Source: Haliea sp040221975 (GTDB taxonomy: Bacteria > Pseudomonadota > Gammaproteobacteria > Pseudomonadales > Halieaceae). Taken from it: a stretch of 64,000 bases of DNA. Location of the stretch: positions 372,001-436,000 of the forward strand of contig JAVJWR010000033.1 of assembly GCA_040221975.1 (NCBI GenBank), given 5' to 3'. Under the pieces are notes generated by a model that was given only the letters and a program-made list of their open reading frames with translations, had not been told where the DNA came from and did no database searches. Made by a program: the position numbers and the translations under genes. The stretch's first letter is position 1. Each line of letters starts with the position of its first letter. Below, piece by piece: positions 1-8,565 of the stretch.

Positions 1-61
1 TGTTTTTCCGCCGAGTAATAATTTTTTTTGGACCGGCAAGGCCCGCCTTGAAGCCCGAGAC

Positions 62-805
62 TCAGGCCATGTTCATACCGCCGTTGATGTGAATCGTCTC
101 GCCGGTGATGTAGCCTGCCACTTCACTGCATAAAAAGCCAACCAGGGCGCCAATTTCCTCTGCCTCGCCGAGCCGGCCGAGAGGAATCTGGCCCAGCATC
201 TGGCTGCGTTGCTCGTCCGACAGTGAGCGAGTCATGTCGGTATCGATAAAGCCAGGCGCAACGCAGTTCACCGTTACTGCCCGCGAACCCAGTTCTCGTG
301 CCAGGGCGCGGGAAAAACCTTCAGCCCCCGCCTTGCTGGCAGCGTAATTGCTCTGGCCGGCATTGCCCATCGCGCCCACCACCGAGGTGATGTTGACGAT
401 GCGGCCCCAGCGCGCCTTGGTCATGCCGCGCAGGCAGGCCTTGCTGACCCGGTAGAGTGCATTGAGATTGGTATCGATAACCGACTGCCATTCATCCGCC
501 TTCATCCGCAGCAGAATATTGTCGCGGGTAATGCCGGCATTATTGACCAGCACCAGCGGCGCTCCAAACTCTGAGGTGATGCCTTTCACACAATCGTCAA
601 CCGCCACCTGATCAGCGACATCCAGTGACATCCCACAGCCGCCATAACCCGCCGCCTTGAGGTACTCGCTGATCGCCGCCGCCCCCTGTTCCGTGGTCGC
701 GGTGCCGACGACGGTATAGCCATCACCTGCCAGTTGCTCGGCGATAGCGCGGCCGATACCGCGGCTGGCGCCGGTGACCAGGGCCACTTTGCTGTCATTG
801 CTCAT
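62..805 (-). CDS. fabG: 3-oxoacyl-ACP reductase FabG
   Basis: A 247-residue short-chain dehydrogenase that performs the NADPH-dependent reduction of 3-oxoacyl-ACP in type II fatty acid synthesis in the cytoplasm. Visible are the Rossmann glycine motif TGASRGIG (residues 11-18), the NNAG motif (88-91) and the catalytic Ser141, Tyr154 and Lys158 (YAASK). Length is that of the family. It lies 32 bp downstream of fabD on the same strand, so the two are very probably one transcript. The gene normally next, acpP, would lie just beyond the left edge of the window. The end of the protein (HINGGMNMA) is typical of bacterial FabG. Confidence 0.97.
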   Translation of the reverse strand: MSNDSKVALVTGASRGIGRAIAEQLAGDGYTVVGTATTEQGAAAISEYLKAAGYGGCGMSLDVADQVAVDDCVKGITSEFGAPLVLVNNAGITRDNILLRMKADEWQSVIDTNLNALYRVSKACLRGMTKARWGRIVNITSVVGAMGNAGQSNYAASKAGAEGFSRALARELGSRAVTVNCVAPGFIDTDMTRSLSDEQRSQMLGQIPLGRLGEAEEIGALVGFLCSEVAGYITGETIHINGGMNMA

Positions 806-837
806 GCTCTCGCTCCCAATTGCGTGTTAAATGTCCT

Positions 838-1791
838 TCAGGCGGCTGCAAGCGCAGCGATGGCATCCTGCAGACTCGCTGGCTCCTCCACCGAATAGCT
901 GTCGAGTTCCCCGTCTATGCGCTTGTTGAGACCGCTGAGGACCTTGCCGGGGCCGCATTCCACGACGCTGCGTACGCCATTGGCGGCCATGTATTCGACA
1001 CAGCGCGTCCATTGCACTGGACTGTAGATCTGTTCCACCAGCAGACCGCGAATGCGCTCCGGATCGGACTCCGGCCGGGCATGCACATTGTGTACCACAG
1101 GTATCGCGGGGGCACTGACAGGCACTGTCGCCAGGGCCTGGGCCAGCTTCTCACCGGCAGGTCGCATCAAAACCGTATGGAATGGCGCGCTGACGGGCAG
1201 CGGCAGGGCGCGTTTCGCCCCGGCTGCCTTGAGAGCGGCACTCGCGCGCTCCACCGCTGCGGCATGGCCTGCGATAACTACCTGCCCGGGGGAATTAAAA
1301 TTTACCGCCGCAACCTCACCGACACCTTCTGCGGCAATTTCGCCGCATATGCGGTTGATGCTGTCGTCATCAAGGCCGATGATCGCGGCCATGGCGCCCT
1401 CACCCACCGGCACCGCGGTCTGCATGAACTCGCCGCGCTGGCGTACCAGGGATACCGCATCGGCAAAGTCCAGAGAACCCGCGCAGACCAGCGCCGAAAA
1501 CTCGCCGAGACTGTGGCCGGCAAGCAGGGCGGGTGCGACCCCACCGGACGTCTGCCAGGCGCGCCACAGGGCCACGCTGGCAGTCAGCAGCACAGGCTGT
1601 GTCGTCGCGGTCAGGTTCAGCGCCTCCTGCGGCCCCGACTGCACCAGCGCCCACAGATCAAGATCCAGCGCCTCCGATGCCTCGGCAAAAGTATCGCGAA
1701 CAGTCTGGTACTCGGTGTGCGCAGCGGCGAGCATGCCTACCTTCTGCGAGCCCTGGCCGGGAAAAACAAAAGCAATGTGACGGGCGGTCAT
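838..1791 (-). CDS. fabD: malonyl-CoA:ACP transacylase FabD
   Basis: A 317-residue malonyl transferase that loads malonate from CoA onto acyl carrier protein for chain elongation. It opens with the family's FPGQGSQ motif (residues 10-16). It carries the active-site GHSLG with Ser94, and the second catalytic residue His205 lies in APFHTVLM. Upstream is not plsX or fabH, as in many gammaproteobacteria, but rpmF with a terminator in between, so fabD probably has its own promoter in 1792-1889. Downstream it leads into fabG after 32 bp. Confidence 0.97.
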   Translation of the reverse strand: MTARHIAFVFPGQGSQKVGMLAAAHTEYQTVRDTFAEASEALDLDLWALVQSGPQEALNLTATTQPVLLTASVALWRAWQTSGGVAPALLAGHSLGEFSALVCAGSLDFADAVSLVRQRGEFMQTAVPVGEGAMAAIIGLDDDSINRICGEIAAEGVGEVAAVNFNSPGQVVIAGHAAAVERASAALKAAGAKRALPLPVSAPFHTVLMRPAGEKLAQALATVPVSAPAIPVVHNVHARPESDPERIRGLLVEQIYSPVQWTRCVEYMAANGVRSVVECGPGKVLSGLNKRIDGELDSYSVEEPASLQDAIAALAAA

Positions 1792-1828
1792 GGTGTGGCA
1801 GGTCTCCTCGATGACGTGCAGGCAGGTT

Positions 1829-1846
1829 CAGGCCAGATCTGGCCTG
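1829..1846. promoter_or_regulatory. perfect 18-bp palindrome upstream of fabD
   Basis: CAGGCCAGA-TCTGGCCTG is an uninterrupted inverted repeat 38-55 bp before the fabD start. It is flanked by a weaker outer repeat GGCAG (1821-1825) / CTGCC (1848-1852). It lies between the rpmF terminator and fabD, where the promoter for fabD-fabG must be, so it could be a repressor site or a leader hairpin. It does not resemble the FadR consensus closely enough for me to name a regulator. Confidence 0.4.
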
Positions 1847-1889
1847 TCTGCCGGCATTGTAGAACAGAGCGGAAAAGAAGGCGCGCAAA

Positions 1890-1921
1890 CACAAAACGGG
1901 AGCCTGGGCTCCCGTTTTGTG
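1890..1921 (-). terminator. rho-independent terminator after rpmF
   Basis: A perfect 15-bp stem (arms 1890-1904 and 1907-1921) with a 2-base centre, so a 4-base loop in practice. Read on the minus strand it ends in a T-rich run (TTTTGTGTTTG). It stands 57 bp after the rpmF stop and separates rpmF from fabD. Confidence 0.85.
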
Positions 1922-1978
1922 TTTTCCAGTGCAGTCGGCACGCAGGTGCCTGCCGCGCCCGATGAATCGGGTCCGGAC

Positions 1979-2161
1979 TTACTCGTCGTTACCGGTGTTG
2001 ACGACTTTCTTGCCACGGTAGAAACCGTCCGCAGTGACGTGATGACGACGGTGGGTTTCACCGGACGTCTGGTCCACGCTGAGGGTCGGGCCGGTGAGAG
2101 CGTCGTGGGAACGGCGCATACCGCGGCGTGAACGTGATTTCTTGTCCTTTTGAACAGCCAT
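1979..2161 (-). CDS. rpmF: 50S ribosomal protein bL32
   Basis: A 60-residue basic protein of the large ribosomal subunit. The N-terminus MAVQKDKKSRSRRGMRRSHD and the later HHVTADGFYRGKKV are the bL32 signature. The zinc-binding cysteine pairs of some bL32 proteins are absent, so this is the zinc-free form. It follows yceD after 3 bp, the conserved arrangement, and is closed by a strong terminator. Confidence 0.97.
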   Translation of the reverse strand: MAVQKDKKSRSRRGMRRSHDALTGPTLSVDQTSGETHRRHHVTADGFYRGKKVVNTGNDE

Positions 2162-2164
2162 GTC

Positions 2165-2701
2165 TTACTCCTGATGGGTATCGCCGGGCTTTAACTGCGC
2201 CAGCACGTCAAACGGGTTGGACTTCTTCGGGGGCCCGTCTGCTTCGGGCTCCGCGGTCAGGTCCGCCAAAACTGTGTTGCAATCCGCCTGCTCGTGGTAG
2301 CTGAAGGGCGGCAAGGCCAGTATCAGCTCATCCTCGACCAGTTCCCGCAGCGAACACTCCTCCTCAGTCACAATGGCCGGTTCCAGTGAGGCAGGTAACT
2401 GCCTGGCCTGTTCGTCCGTCCAGACCACCGCCAGGGTGCTGTCGGCATGCAACTGCACCGGCATCGGCTGCAGGCACCGCTGGCAGGTTACCGTCACCGT
2501 ACTGTTGGTGATGGCCCGCACAACATACCTGCCCTCCTCGTCCCTGGAGAACGTCAGTTCCGCTTCGATAATGCCCTCGCCTGCGGCGAGCAGATCCCGA
2601 AAACGGGGCAACTGCAGCGGTTTCAACGTGCCCCTGGCGATCGCGCCACGCGTGGCGGCCTTGCGGACATCCAGCGTGTCGGGGAGGGGGTCGGTCAACA
2701 T
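2165..2701 (-). CDS. yceD: 23S rRNA accumulation protein YceD (DUF177)
   Basis: A 178-residue DUF177 protein required for normal 23S rRNA levels in E. coli. A Cys-x2-Cys pair (CQRC, Cys73 and Cys76) is followed by the acidic C-terminal region typical of the family. It stands directly before rpmF, as in most proteobacteria. The start at 2701 aligns with family N-termini (the DxRK motif near residue 11). No Shine-Dalgarno sequence precedes this ATG, and the predicted transcription start lies only 2 nt before it, so the message may be leaderless. Confidence 0.92.
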   Translation of the reverse strand: MLTDPLPDTLDVRKAATRGAIARGTLKPLQLPRFRDLLAAGEGIIEAELTFSRDEEGRYVVRAITNSTVTVTCQRCLQPMPVQLHADSTLAVVWTDEQARQLPASLEPAIVTEEECSLRELVEDELILALPPFSYHEQADCNTVLADLTAEPEADGPPKKSNPFDVLAQLKPGDTHQE

Positions 2702-2709
2702 AGGCGCGC

Positions 2710-2738
2710 ATCATAGGGGCGGTTTCCCCCTTTGTCAA
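2710..2738 (-). promoter_or_regulatory. sigma70 promoter of yceD-rpmF
   Basis: On the minus strand there is a consensus -35 TTGACA (2733-2738), a spacer of exactly 17 bp and a -10 TATGAT (2710-2715). Counting 7 bases on from the -10 puts +1 at about 2703, that is 2 nt upstream of the yceD ATG. Confidence 0.8.
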
Positions 2739-2798
2739 AAAAATTCTTTAGAATACAACCAGTTCAGGGCGCCCGCCCGCAGCCACGGAAAACTGCTC

Positions 2799-3377
2799 AT
2801 GGATCTGATCCTCGCCTCCACTTCGCCCTATCGCCGAGAGCTGCTCCAGCGCCTGCAACTGCCATTCCGTTGCCTGGCACCGGACGCGGATGAAACCCCG
2901 CGGCGGGAGGAGGCCCCCGAATCTCTGGCAGCACGCCTGGCGCTGGCAAAAGCCCGTTCCATCAGCAGTGCCCACCCGGCCAGCCTGGTCATCGGCAGCG
3001 ACCAGGTCGCGACCCTGGATGGAGCCCTGTTGGGCAAGCCCGGCAACCGCGCCAATGCCCGGCAACAGCTCCTGGCCAGCGCCGGCAAGACAGTGCAGTT
3101 CTTCACCGGGCTGGCCCTGTGCCGCGAAGAAGCCGACTTCGAGGCCGTACTGGTGGCGCCTTTTGCCGTGCAGTTTCGCGCCCTGGACAGCACCGCCATC
3201 GACAATTACCTGGACAGGGAGCAGCCCTTCGACTGCGCCGGCAGTTTCAAGTGCGAAGGGCTGGGTATCACCTTGTTCGAGCGCATGCGTGGCGACGACC
3301 CCACCAGCCTGGAAGGTTTGCCACTGATAGGCCTCACCAGCCTGCTGCAGCAGGCGGGCTACCCGGTCCTGGCGTGA
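2799..3377 (+). CDS. maf: Maf/YceF family nucleotide pyrophosphatase
   Basis: A 192-residue Maf-family protein of the YceF subgroup, known to hydrolyse 7-methyl-GTP. The N-terminal motif LILASTSPYRRELL and the later GSDQV and CAGSFKCEGLGITLFE follow E. coli YceF nearly residue for residue. The ATG at 2799 is chosen because the in-frame sequence upstream does not belong to the family. It diverges from yceD. Its last 19 bases overlap, tail to tail, the end of the HAD gene on the other strand. Confidence 0.93.
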   Translation: MDLILASTSPYRRELLQRLQLPFRCLAPDADETPRREEAPESLAARLALAKARSISSAHPASLVIGSDQVATLDGALLGKPGNRANARQQLLASAGKTVQFFTGLALCREEADFEAVLVAPFAVQFRALDSTAIDNYLDREQPFDCAGSFKCEGLGITLFERMRGDDPTSLEGLPLIGLTSLLQQAGYPVLA

Positions 3378-4018
3378 GCAATCAGTTCCGGCAAAGCGCA
3401 GAGGTCCAGCAGGCTGTCGATGACGGCCCGTGGCTGATGCTGCGCCAACTGCGCAGGCGAGTGCACGCCGAAGCTGACCCCGACTGACGCCATATTGATT
3501 TGTCGCGCCATGGCCAGATCGTATTCCGAGTCACCCACCATCAACGCCAGTTCCGAGGTCTTGCTACGCTCCGCCAGAATCTGTTGCAGCATCAGCGGAT
3601 CCGGCTTCGAGCGGGTCTCGTCGGCGCAACGGGTGCTGTCAAAATAATTCTCCAGACCCAGGCCGCGCAACACCCGATCCAGGCCGCGACGGCTTTTACC
3701 CGTCGCCACGGCCAGCTCGAAGCCGGAGCCGCGCAGGGACTCCAGGGTTTCCAGCGCGCCTGTGTGCAGGCGCGCCGGCCCCTGATCCAGCGCGACATAA
3801 CAGCGTGAATAAGCCTCTCGCATCCTGTCCCAGGCTGCCAGCGGCTGCCCCGGAAACAAAATGGGCATGGCCTGCGGCAGGCTGAGGCCGATAATGTGGC
3901 GCACCGCGGCCGCCTCGGGGATCGGGAGCCTGCACTCCTCTGCCGCCGTCTGCATGGCGGCGACAATTTGCTCCACAGAGTCGCAAAGGGTCCCGTCCCA
4001 GTCAAATATAACTATCAT
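3359..4018 (-). CDS. HAD-IA family phosphatase, phosphoglycolate phosphatase-like
   Basis: A 219-residue HAD hydrolase. Motif I is FDWDGTL with nucleophile Asp6 and acid/base Asp8. A conserved Lys (GKSRRGLDR) and the late GDSEYDLAMA acidic motif follow. The gene sits 6 bp after rluC on the same strand, an arrangement also found in pseudomonads. Its physiological substrate is not evident; small phosphate esters are likely. The 3' end overlaps maf by 19 bp in convergent orientation. Confidence 0.88.
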   Translation of the reverse strand: MIVIFDWDGTLCDSVEQIVAAMQTAAEECRLPIPEAAAVRHIIGLSLPQAMPILFPGQPLAAWDRMREAYSRCYVALDQGPARLHTGALETLESLRGSGFELAVATGKSRRGLDRVLRGLGLENYFDSTRCADETRSKPDPLMLQQILAERSKTSELALMVGDSEYDLAMARQINMASVGVSFGVHSPAQLAQHQPRAVIDSLLDLCALPELIAHARTG

Positions 4019-4024
4019 AATCAG

Positions 4025-4981
4025 TTAGTTACGCATATTTTGTAATATCAGTTCGAGCTCAGGCTCGAGCGGCGCCTCAAGCTGCAGTCGGGGCTGGTCC
4101 GGGAGGGTAAAGGAGAGCGCGCGGGCGTGCAGGAACAGTCTCTTTACCCCCAGCCTGCGAGCCAGTGCCCGGGTAGCGTCGTCCATGTACTTGTCATCAC
4201 CGAGAATCGGGTGCCCAGCGAACTGGGCGTGGACCCGGATCTGGTGAGTGCGACCGGTATGCGGCCGCGCCTCCACCAGCGTCGCCTCCGGAAATTGCTC
4301 GAGCGCCGCAAAGCCGGTAATCGAGGCCCTGCCCTCCTTCGCCACCTTGACCATGCGCTCACCGGACTGGACGATGTTTTTCTGCAGCGGCGCCTCCACG
4401 ATGCGCCGCTCCTTCGGCCAGCGCCCCGCCACCAGGGCGAGGTAGCGCTTGTCCACACCGTCGCCGCGCAACTGCCGGTGCAACTCGCGCAGGATCGCGG
4501 GCTTGCGCGCCACCAGGATCAACCCCGATGTATCCCGATCCAGGCGGTGGACCAGTTCCAGATAGCGGTCCTGCGGACGCAATTGACGCAGGCATTCGAT
4601 CAGGCCGAAGTTCAAACCGCTGCCGCCGTGTACCGCCAGCCCGGAGGGCTTGTTGATGACCAGCAACCCGGGGTCTTCGTAGACGATACGGTCCTGTATC
4701 GCGCCGGCCCAGAACCCCGGAATCACGGGCGCCGCCCCCGGCTCCGGTTGATGCAACGGCGGTACTCGCAATACATCGCCCTCCGCCAGGCGGTAGTCCG
4801 CCTTGACCCGGCCCTTGTTGATGCGGAACTCACCCTTGCGCAGACCGCGGTAGATACGGGTCTTGGGCACGCCCTTGAGTACTTTCAACAGGTAGTTGTC
4901 CAGCCGCTGACCGGCGCTGTCCGCCTCGATCAGCAGCTGGCGGACCCCGCTTGTCACCTGCCTGGAGCTGGAATCACTCAT
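4025..4981 (-). CDS. rluC: 23S rRNA pseudouridine synthase RluC
   Basis: A 318-residue RluA-family enzyme that makes pseudouridine at 955, 2504 and 2580 of 23S rRNA (E. coli numbering). An S4 RNA-binding domain occupies roughly residues 23-75, and the catalytic motif HRLDRDTSG (145-153) holds Asp148. RluC rather than RluD is inferred from the divergent placement against rne, which is widely conserved, and from the family-like SGVRQLLIEADSAGQRLDNY opening. Confidence 0.94.
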   Translation of the reverse strand: MSDSSSRQVTSGVRQLLIEADSAGQRLDNYLLKVLKGVPKTRIYRGLRKGEFRINKGRVKADYRLAEGDVLRVPPLHQPEPGAAPVIPGFWAGAIQDRIVYEDPGLLVINKPSGLAVHGGSGLNFGLIECLRQLRPQDRYLELVHRLDRDTSGLILVARKPAILRELHRQLRGDGVDKRYLALVAGRWPKERRIVEAPLQKNIVQSGERMVKVAKEGRASITGFAALEQFPEATLVEARPHTGRTHQIRVHAQFAGHPILGDDKYMDDATRALARRLGVKRLFLHARALSFTLPDQPRLQLEAPLEPELELILQNMRN

Positions 4982-5583
4982 CGTTTCTGGAAATCACTTG
5001 ATAATTGAAGCACTTACCGTTTCAGGTTATACTCCGCGCCGTGTAGCTGGGCTCGGGGCACTGTTTTTGCCTCCGACGCACGACGCAGCCGTTCCGGTGA
5101 CAGCAGGGCCTGCCGAAGTAATCGCAAGGCTCCATCGGATAGATGATACCCGCACTTGCGCGTGCAGGCACACAAAGGTTGTCGGTGCGCGCTACCCGCC
5201 GGGCTCTGCCCCGGGCCTTAACAGGCAATTCCGCACCGATACATTATGAACCGCGCAGTACCTATGCCGGGTCACAGAATCAGTAATTGCTCAAGGCAAC
5301 GCGGTCGTATTCGTCAGGTGATGCGACCCTAACAAAAAGGTCAGGCCCGCGCCAGCGCGGGGCCCCTTGCCAGCGTTGCCTGGCGGCACTCCCCCGCGGA
5401 GAGCCGCCACAATACAAATCACCTGAGCGTACGGAGTACTGCCACTGGCGCAATGCGACCCGGCCCCAACGGCCGGCAGCACCTGCGACAGGCACGCATA
5501 CTCGGTTATGTCCGGCAGCGATGCCGGCTGTATGGCTGATTCCCCGCCCCGCCAGGCCTGCGCGCACCAGGTAAATGGCAAAC
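4982..5583 (+). promoter_or_regulatory. rne promoter and long 5' leader
   Basis: This 602-bp gap between rluC and rne holds no gene. A sigma70 promoter toward rne is visible: -35 TTGAAG (5005-5010), 17-bp spacer, -10 TATACT (5028-5033), with +1 near 5040. That gives a leader of about 540 nt. The leader contains GC-rich hairpins, for example TGGCGGC (5381-5387) pairing with GCCGCCA (5403-5409). In E. coli a 361-nt rne leader with hairpins lets RNase E control its own message; the same is inferred here from position and length. Confidence 0.7.
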
Positions 5584-8466
5584 ATGAAAAAAATGCTTAT
5601 CAATGCAACCCAGCCCGAAGAGCTGCGCGTTGCCCTCGTTGACGGCCAGCGTCTGTATGATCTGGACATCGAAAACCGCACCCGTCTGCAAAAGAAATCC
5701 AACATCTACAAAGGCAGGATTACCCGTGTTGAACCCAGCCTCGAAGCCGCATTTGTCGACTTCGGCGCCGAGCGCCACGGCTTCCTGCCGCTGAAGGAAA
5801 TTGCCCGCGAGTACTTTTACAAGGATCCGGGCAATGTCGAGGGCCGCCTGAAGATCAAGGAAGTGGTCAAGGAAGGCACTGAAATCATCGTTCAGGTTGA
5901 CAAGGAAGAGCGCGGCAACAAGGGCGCCGCACTCACCACCTTCATCAGCATGGCCGGCCGCTACATGGTCCTCATGCCCAACAACCCCAAGGCCGGCGGC
6001 ATCTCCCGGCGCATCGAGGGTGACGACCGCAGTGAACTGCGTGAAGCCCTGGGCGGCCTGGAGATTCCCAACGGCATGGGCGTCATCATCCGCACCGCCG
6101 GCGTTGGCCGCACCACGGAGGAACTGCAGTGGGACCTGAATTACCTGCTGCAGCTTTGGGAATCGATCACCACCGCCAACCAGGAGGTCAAGGCCCCCGC
6201 ACTGCTGTTCCAGGAAAGCAACGTCATCATCCGCGCCGTGCGCGACTACCTGCGCGACGACATCGACCAGGTCCTGATCGACTCCGATGACGCCCTGGCT
6301 GAGGCGATAGAGTTCGTCAGCATGGTGATGCCCAAATACAAGAATCGCATCAAGCGCTACGAAGACTCCATCCCCCTCTTCAACCGCTTCCAGATCGAGA
6401 GTCAGATCGAAACTGCATTCCAGCGCGAAGTGCGCCTGCCTTCCGGCGGCTCCATAGTCATTGACCCCACCGAGGCCCTGGTCTCCATCGACATCAACTC
6501 GGCCCGAGCCACCAAGGGTTCCGATATTGAGGACACCGCCCTGCAGACCAACCTGGAAGCCGCTGACGAGATCGCGCGGCAACTGCGTCTGCGGGACATG
6601 GGTGGCCTGGTGGTAATCGACTTCATCGACATGCTGGCCGCGAAAAACCAGCGCAACGTGGAGAACCGCATGCGCGATGCGCTGGAGCTGGACCGCGCCC
6701 GGGTCCAGGTTGGGCGCATTTCCCGTTTCGGGTTGCTGGAGATGTCGCGCCAGCGTCTGCGCCCTTCCCTCGGTGAGACCAGCGCCATTGTGTGCCCGCG
6801 CTGTACCGGCCAGGGATCGATTCGGGATACCAAATCACTGGCCCTGTCCATCCTGCGCCTGATGGAAGAGGAAGCCATCAAGGACCGCAGCGCCGAAGTG
6901 CGCGGCATTGTGCCGGTGGACGTGGCGGCCTACCTGCTCAACGAGAAGCGCGCCGCCCTGTCCGAGATCGAACAGGTGACCCGGACCCGGCTCCTGGTCA
7001 TCCCCAACCCAAACCTGGAAACGCCGCACTTTGAAGTGACGCGCCTGCGCGATGATGAAGTCAGCGAAGACCGCGCGGTCAGCTACAAGATTGACATCGC
7101 CGTTCCCGATGCCGATCTCATCAGCGACTCCCATTCTGCCAATATCCCGGTCCAGCAGGCTGCGGTACAGCGCGTCGCTCCGCAGATGCCGGCTCCTGAA
7201 GTCGCACCGGCAGCCGAGGCAACGGAAGCTCCCGCGGAGCGCAAACGCAATAGCGGCGGCCGCGGTGGCAGGACCAGGGCTGCAGCAGCGCCCGCACCCA
7301 CTGCAGCGCCGGTCAAGACCGGCCTGGTAACACGCCTGATGGGCATGCTGTTCGGAGAAGCGAGCAAGGCCGAGGAGCCGGTTGCGAAACCCCGCAAACC
7401 TGCCGCCCAGGAGCAGGACGACGATACCGAAAAGAAAGCGGAGAGCCGCGGTGGCAGTGGCCGCAAGCGCAGTCGCGGTGGCCGTCGGCGCAGCGGCGGT
7501 GAACGCACCGAGCGCAGCAGCGAGCAGCCACGGGGTGAGAAGCCGGAAAAAGCTGAAAAGCCCGAAAAAGTCCAGAAAAGTGAACAGCGCTCGCAGCAGG
7601 ATGACTCCTCCTCCGAGGAACAGGCCTCCGCACCCAAGCCGCGCAGGCGTGGCGGCAAGGGGCGACGCCGTCCCGACGGGGAAAAGCGACCGGAGCCTGT
7701 CGAACAGCCGCAGGAAGACATCGATACTGATGCCAGTGATGACGACAGTCTGGAGATCTTCGCCCAACTGCAGGAAGAAAACGCTGACAAGCCGCGCAAG
7801 CGTCCCAGCGACATGAAGCGCGGCGAGCCCCGCCGCCGTCGCCGCCCGCGTGCCCAGGCCGACGCTGAAGCAGTGACCAATGCGACTGCAGAAAACGCTG
7901 TCAAAGCGGGAGACAGCGATGACAGCAGCGCTGAGCAGGCGCTTGACCCGGCCCAGGCTCGCGCCGAGGCCAGCGCGCCCGTGACGGCGGTTGAGGCTGA
8001 GTCAACCGCGGACACCGGCGCAGATACCTCTGGAGCGGATGCCAGCCCCGCCGAGGCAGTGGAAGGAGCCAAAACTGAAGTGGTTGCCAAGGTTGAACCG
8101 GAAGCGGAAAGTGCCGAGCCGCTGGCTGAGGCGACTCCCGAACCTGAAACGGCAAAGGCCGATGTGGAACCAGCCGCTGCTGAAGAGGCCGAGGTAGAAC
8201 CCGCGCCCGAAACGACTCCGGTCGCCCCCTCCGCTCCCGCCGCCAGCAAGCCCGCGGGCATTACGGCTGATGGTCGCGCGGCCAACGACCCCCGGATCGC
8301 ACCGCGTCCGCCCGGCCGGGTCGAGATCACCACTGTCCACCCGACCCTGTTCCGGGAAGAGCAGTATCCCCCGGTCCAGGGCGGTGGCGGCAACGCTCCG
8401 CGCGCCAGCAATGATCCACGCGGTCAGCGGTCAGGCGCTGGCACACGGGGGGCTGCCGAAGGCTGA
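5584..8466 (+). CDS. rne: ribonuclease E
   Basis: A 960-residue endoribonuclease, the core of the RNA degradosome. The N-terminal half has an S1 domain (about 36-120), 5'-sensor and RNase H-like parts, and the catalytic DNase I-like domain. With the start at 5584 the metal-binding aspartates fall at 303 (VSIDINSAR) and 346 (VIDFIDM) and the zinc-link CPRC at 404-407. These are the E. coli numbers, and they support this ATG over the one at 5575. The C-terminal half is disordered, with Arg- and Lys-rich blocks around 615-760 and then an Ala/Glu/Pro-rich stretch, ending in a short conserved-looking tail near VHPTLFREEQYPP. Confidence 0.97.
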   Translation: MKKMLINATQPEELRVALVDGQRLYDLDIENRTRLQKKSNIYKGRITRVEPSLEAAFVDFGAERHGFLPLKEIAREYFYKDPGNVEGRLKIKEVVKEGTEIIVQVDKEERGNKGAALTTFISMAGRYMVLMPNNPKAGGISRRIEGDDRSELREALGGLEIPNGMGVIIRTAGVGRTTEELQWDLNYLLQLWESITTANQEVKAPALLFQESNVIIRAVRDYLRDDIDQVLIDSDDALAEAIEFVSMVMPKYKNRIKRYEDSIPLFNRFQIESQIETAFQREVRLPSGGSIVIDPTEALVSIDINSARATKGSDIEDTALQTNLEAADEIARQLRLRDMGGLVVIDFIDMLAAKNQRNVENRMRDALELDRARVQVGRISRFGLLEMSRQRLRPSLGETSAIVCPRCTGQGSIRDTKSLALSILRLMEEEAIKDRSAEVRGIVPVDVAAYLLNEKRAALSEIEQVTRTRLLVIPNPNLETPHFEVTRLRDDEVSEDRAVSYKIDIAVPDADLISDSHSANIPVQQAAVQRVAPQMPAPEVAPAAEATEAPAERKRNSGGRGGRTRAAAAPAPTAAPVKTGLVTRLMGMLFGEASKAEEPVAKPRKPAAQEQDDDTEKKAESRGGSGRKRSRGGRRRSGGERTERSSEQPRGEKPEKAEKPEKVQKSEQRSQQDDSSSEEQASAPKPRRRGGKGRRRPDGEKRPEPVEQPQEDIDTDASDDDSLEIFAQLQEENADKPRKRPSDMKRGEPRRRRRPRAQADAEAVTNATAENAVKAGDSDDSSAEQALDPAQARAEASAPVTAVEAESTADTGADTSGADASPAEAVEGAKTEVVAKVEPEAESAEPLAEATPEPETAKADVEPAAAEEAEVEPAPETTPVAPSAPAASKPAGITADGRAANDPRIAPRPPGRVEITTVHPTLFREEQYPPVQGGGGNAPRASNDPRGQRSGAGTRGAAEG

Positions 8467-8504
8467 TCAGCAGGTGAAATGTGCGCGCACAGGGACTCAG
8501 ATTC

Positions 8505-8532
8505 TTGTGCGCGCAAGTGGGCCCTGTATAAT
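8505..8532 (+). promoter_or_regulatory. promoter of tRNA-Ser copy A
   Basis: -35 TTGTGC (8505-8510), 16-bp spacer and a consensus -10 TATAAT (8527-8532), followed by a GC-rich discriminator as expected for a stable-RNA promoter. +1 falls near 8539, about 27 nt before the mature tRNA. Confidence 0.75.
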
Positions 8533-8565
8533 CGCGCACTCCCGCGCAACGCGGGAAAACAATAC

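Noticed and set aside
2732..2754. Plus-strand promoter for maf (TTGTCA and TAGAAT)
   Set aside because: The spacing is only 11 bp, too short for sigma70; the same bases serve the strong minus-strand yceD promoter.
7083..8411. 442-residue minus-strand open frame opposite the end of rne
   Set aside because: It is Ser/Ala/Arg-rich low-complexity sequence mirroring the repetitive codons of the RNase E tail; no family features, no ribosome site.
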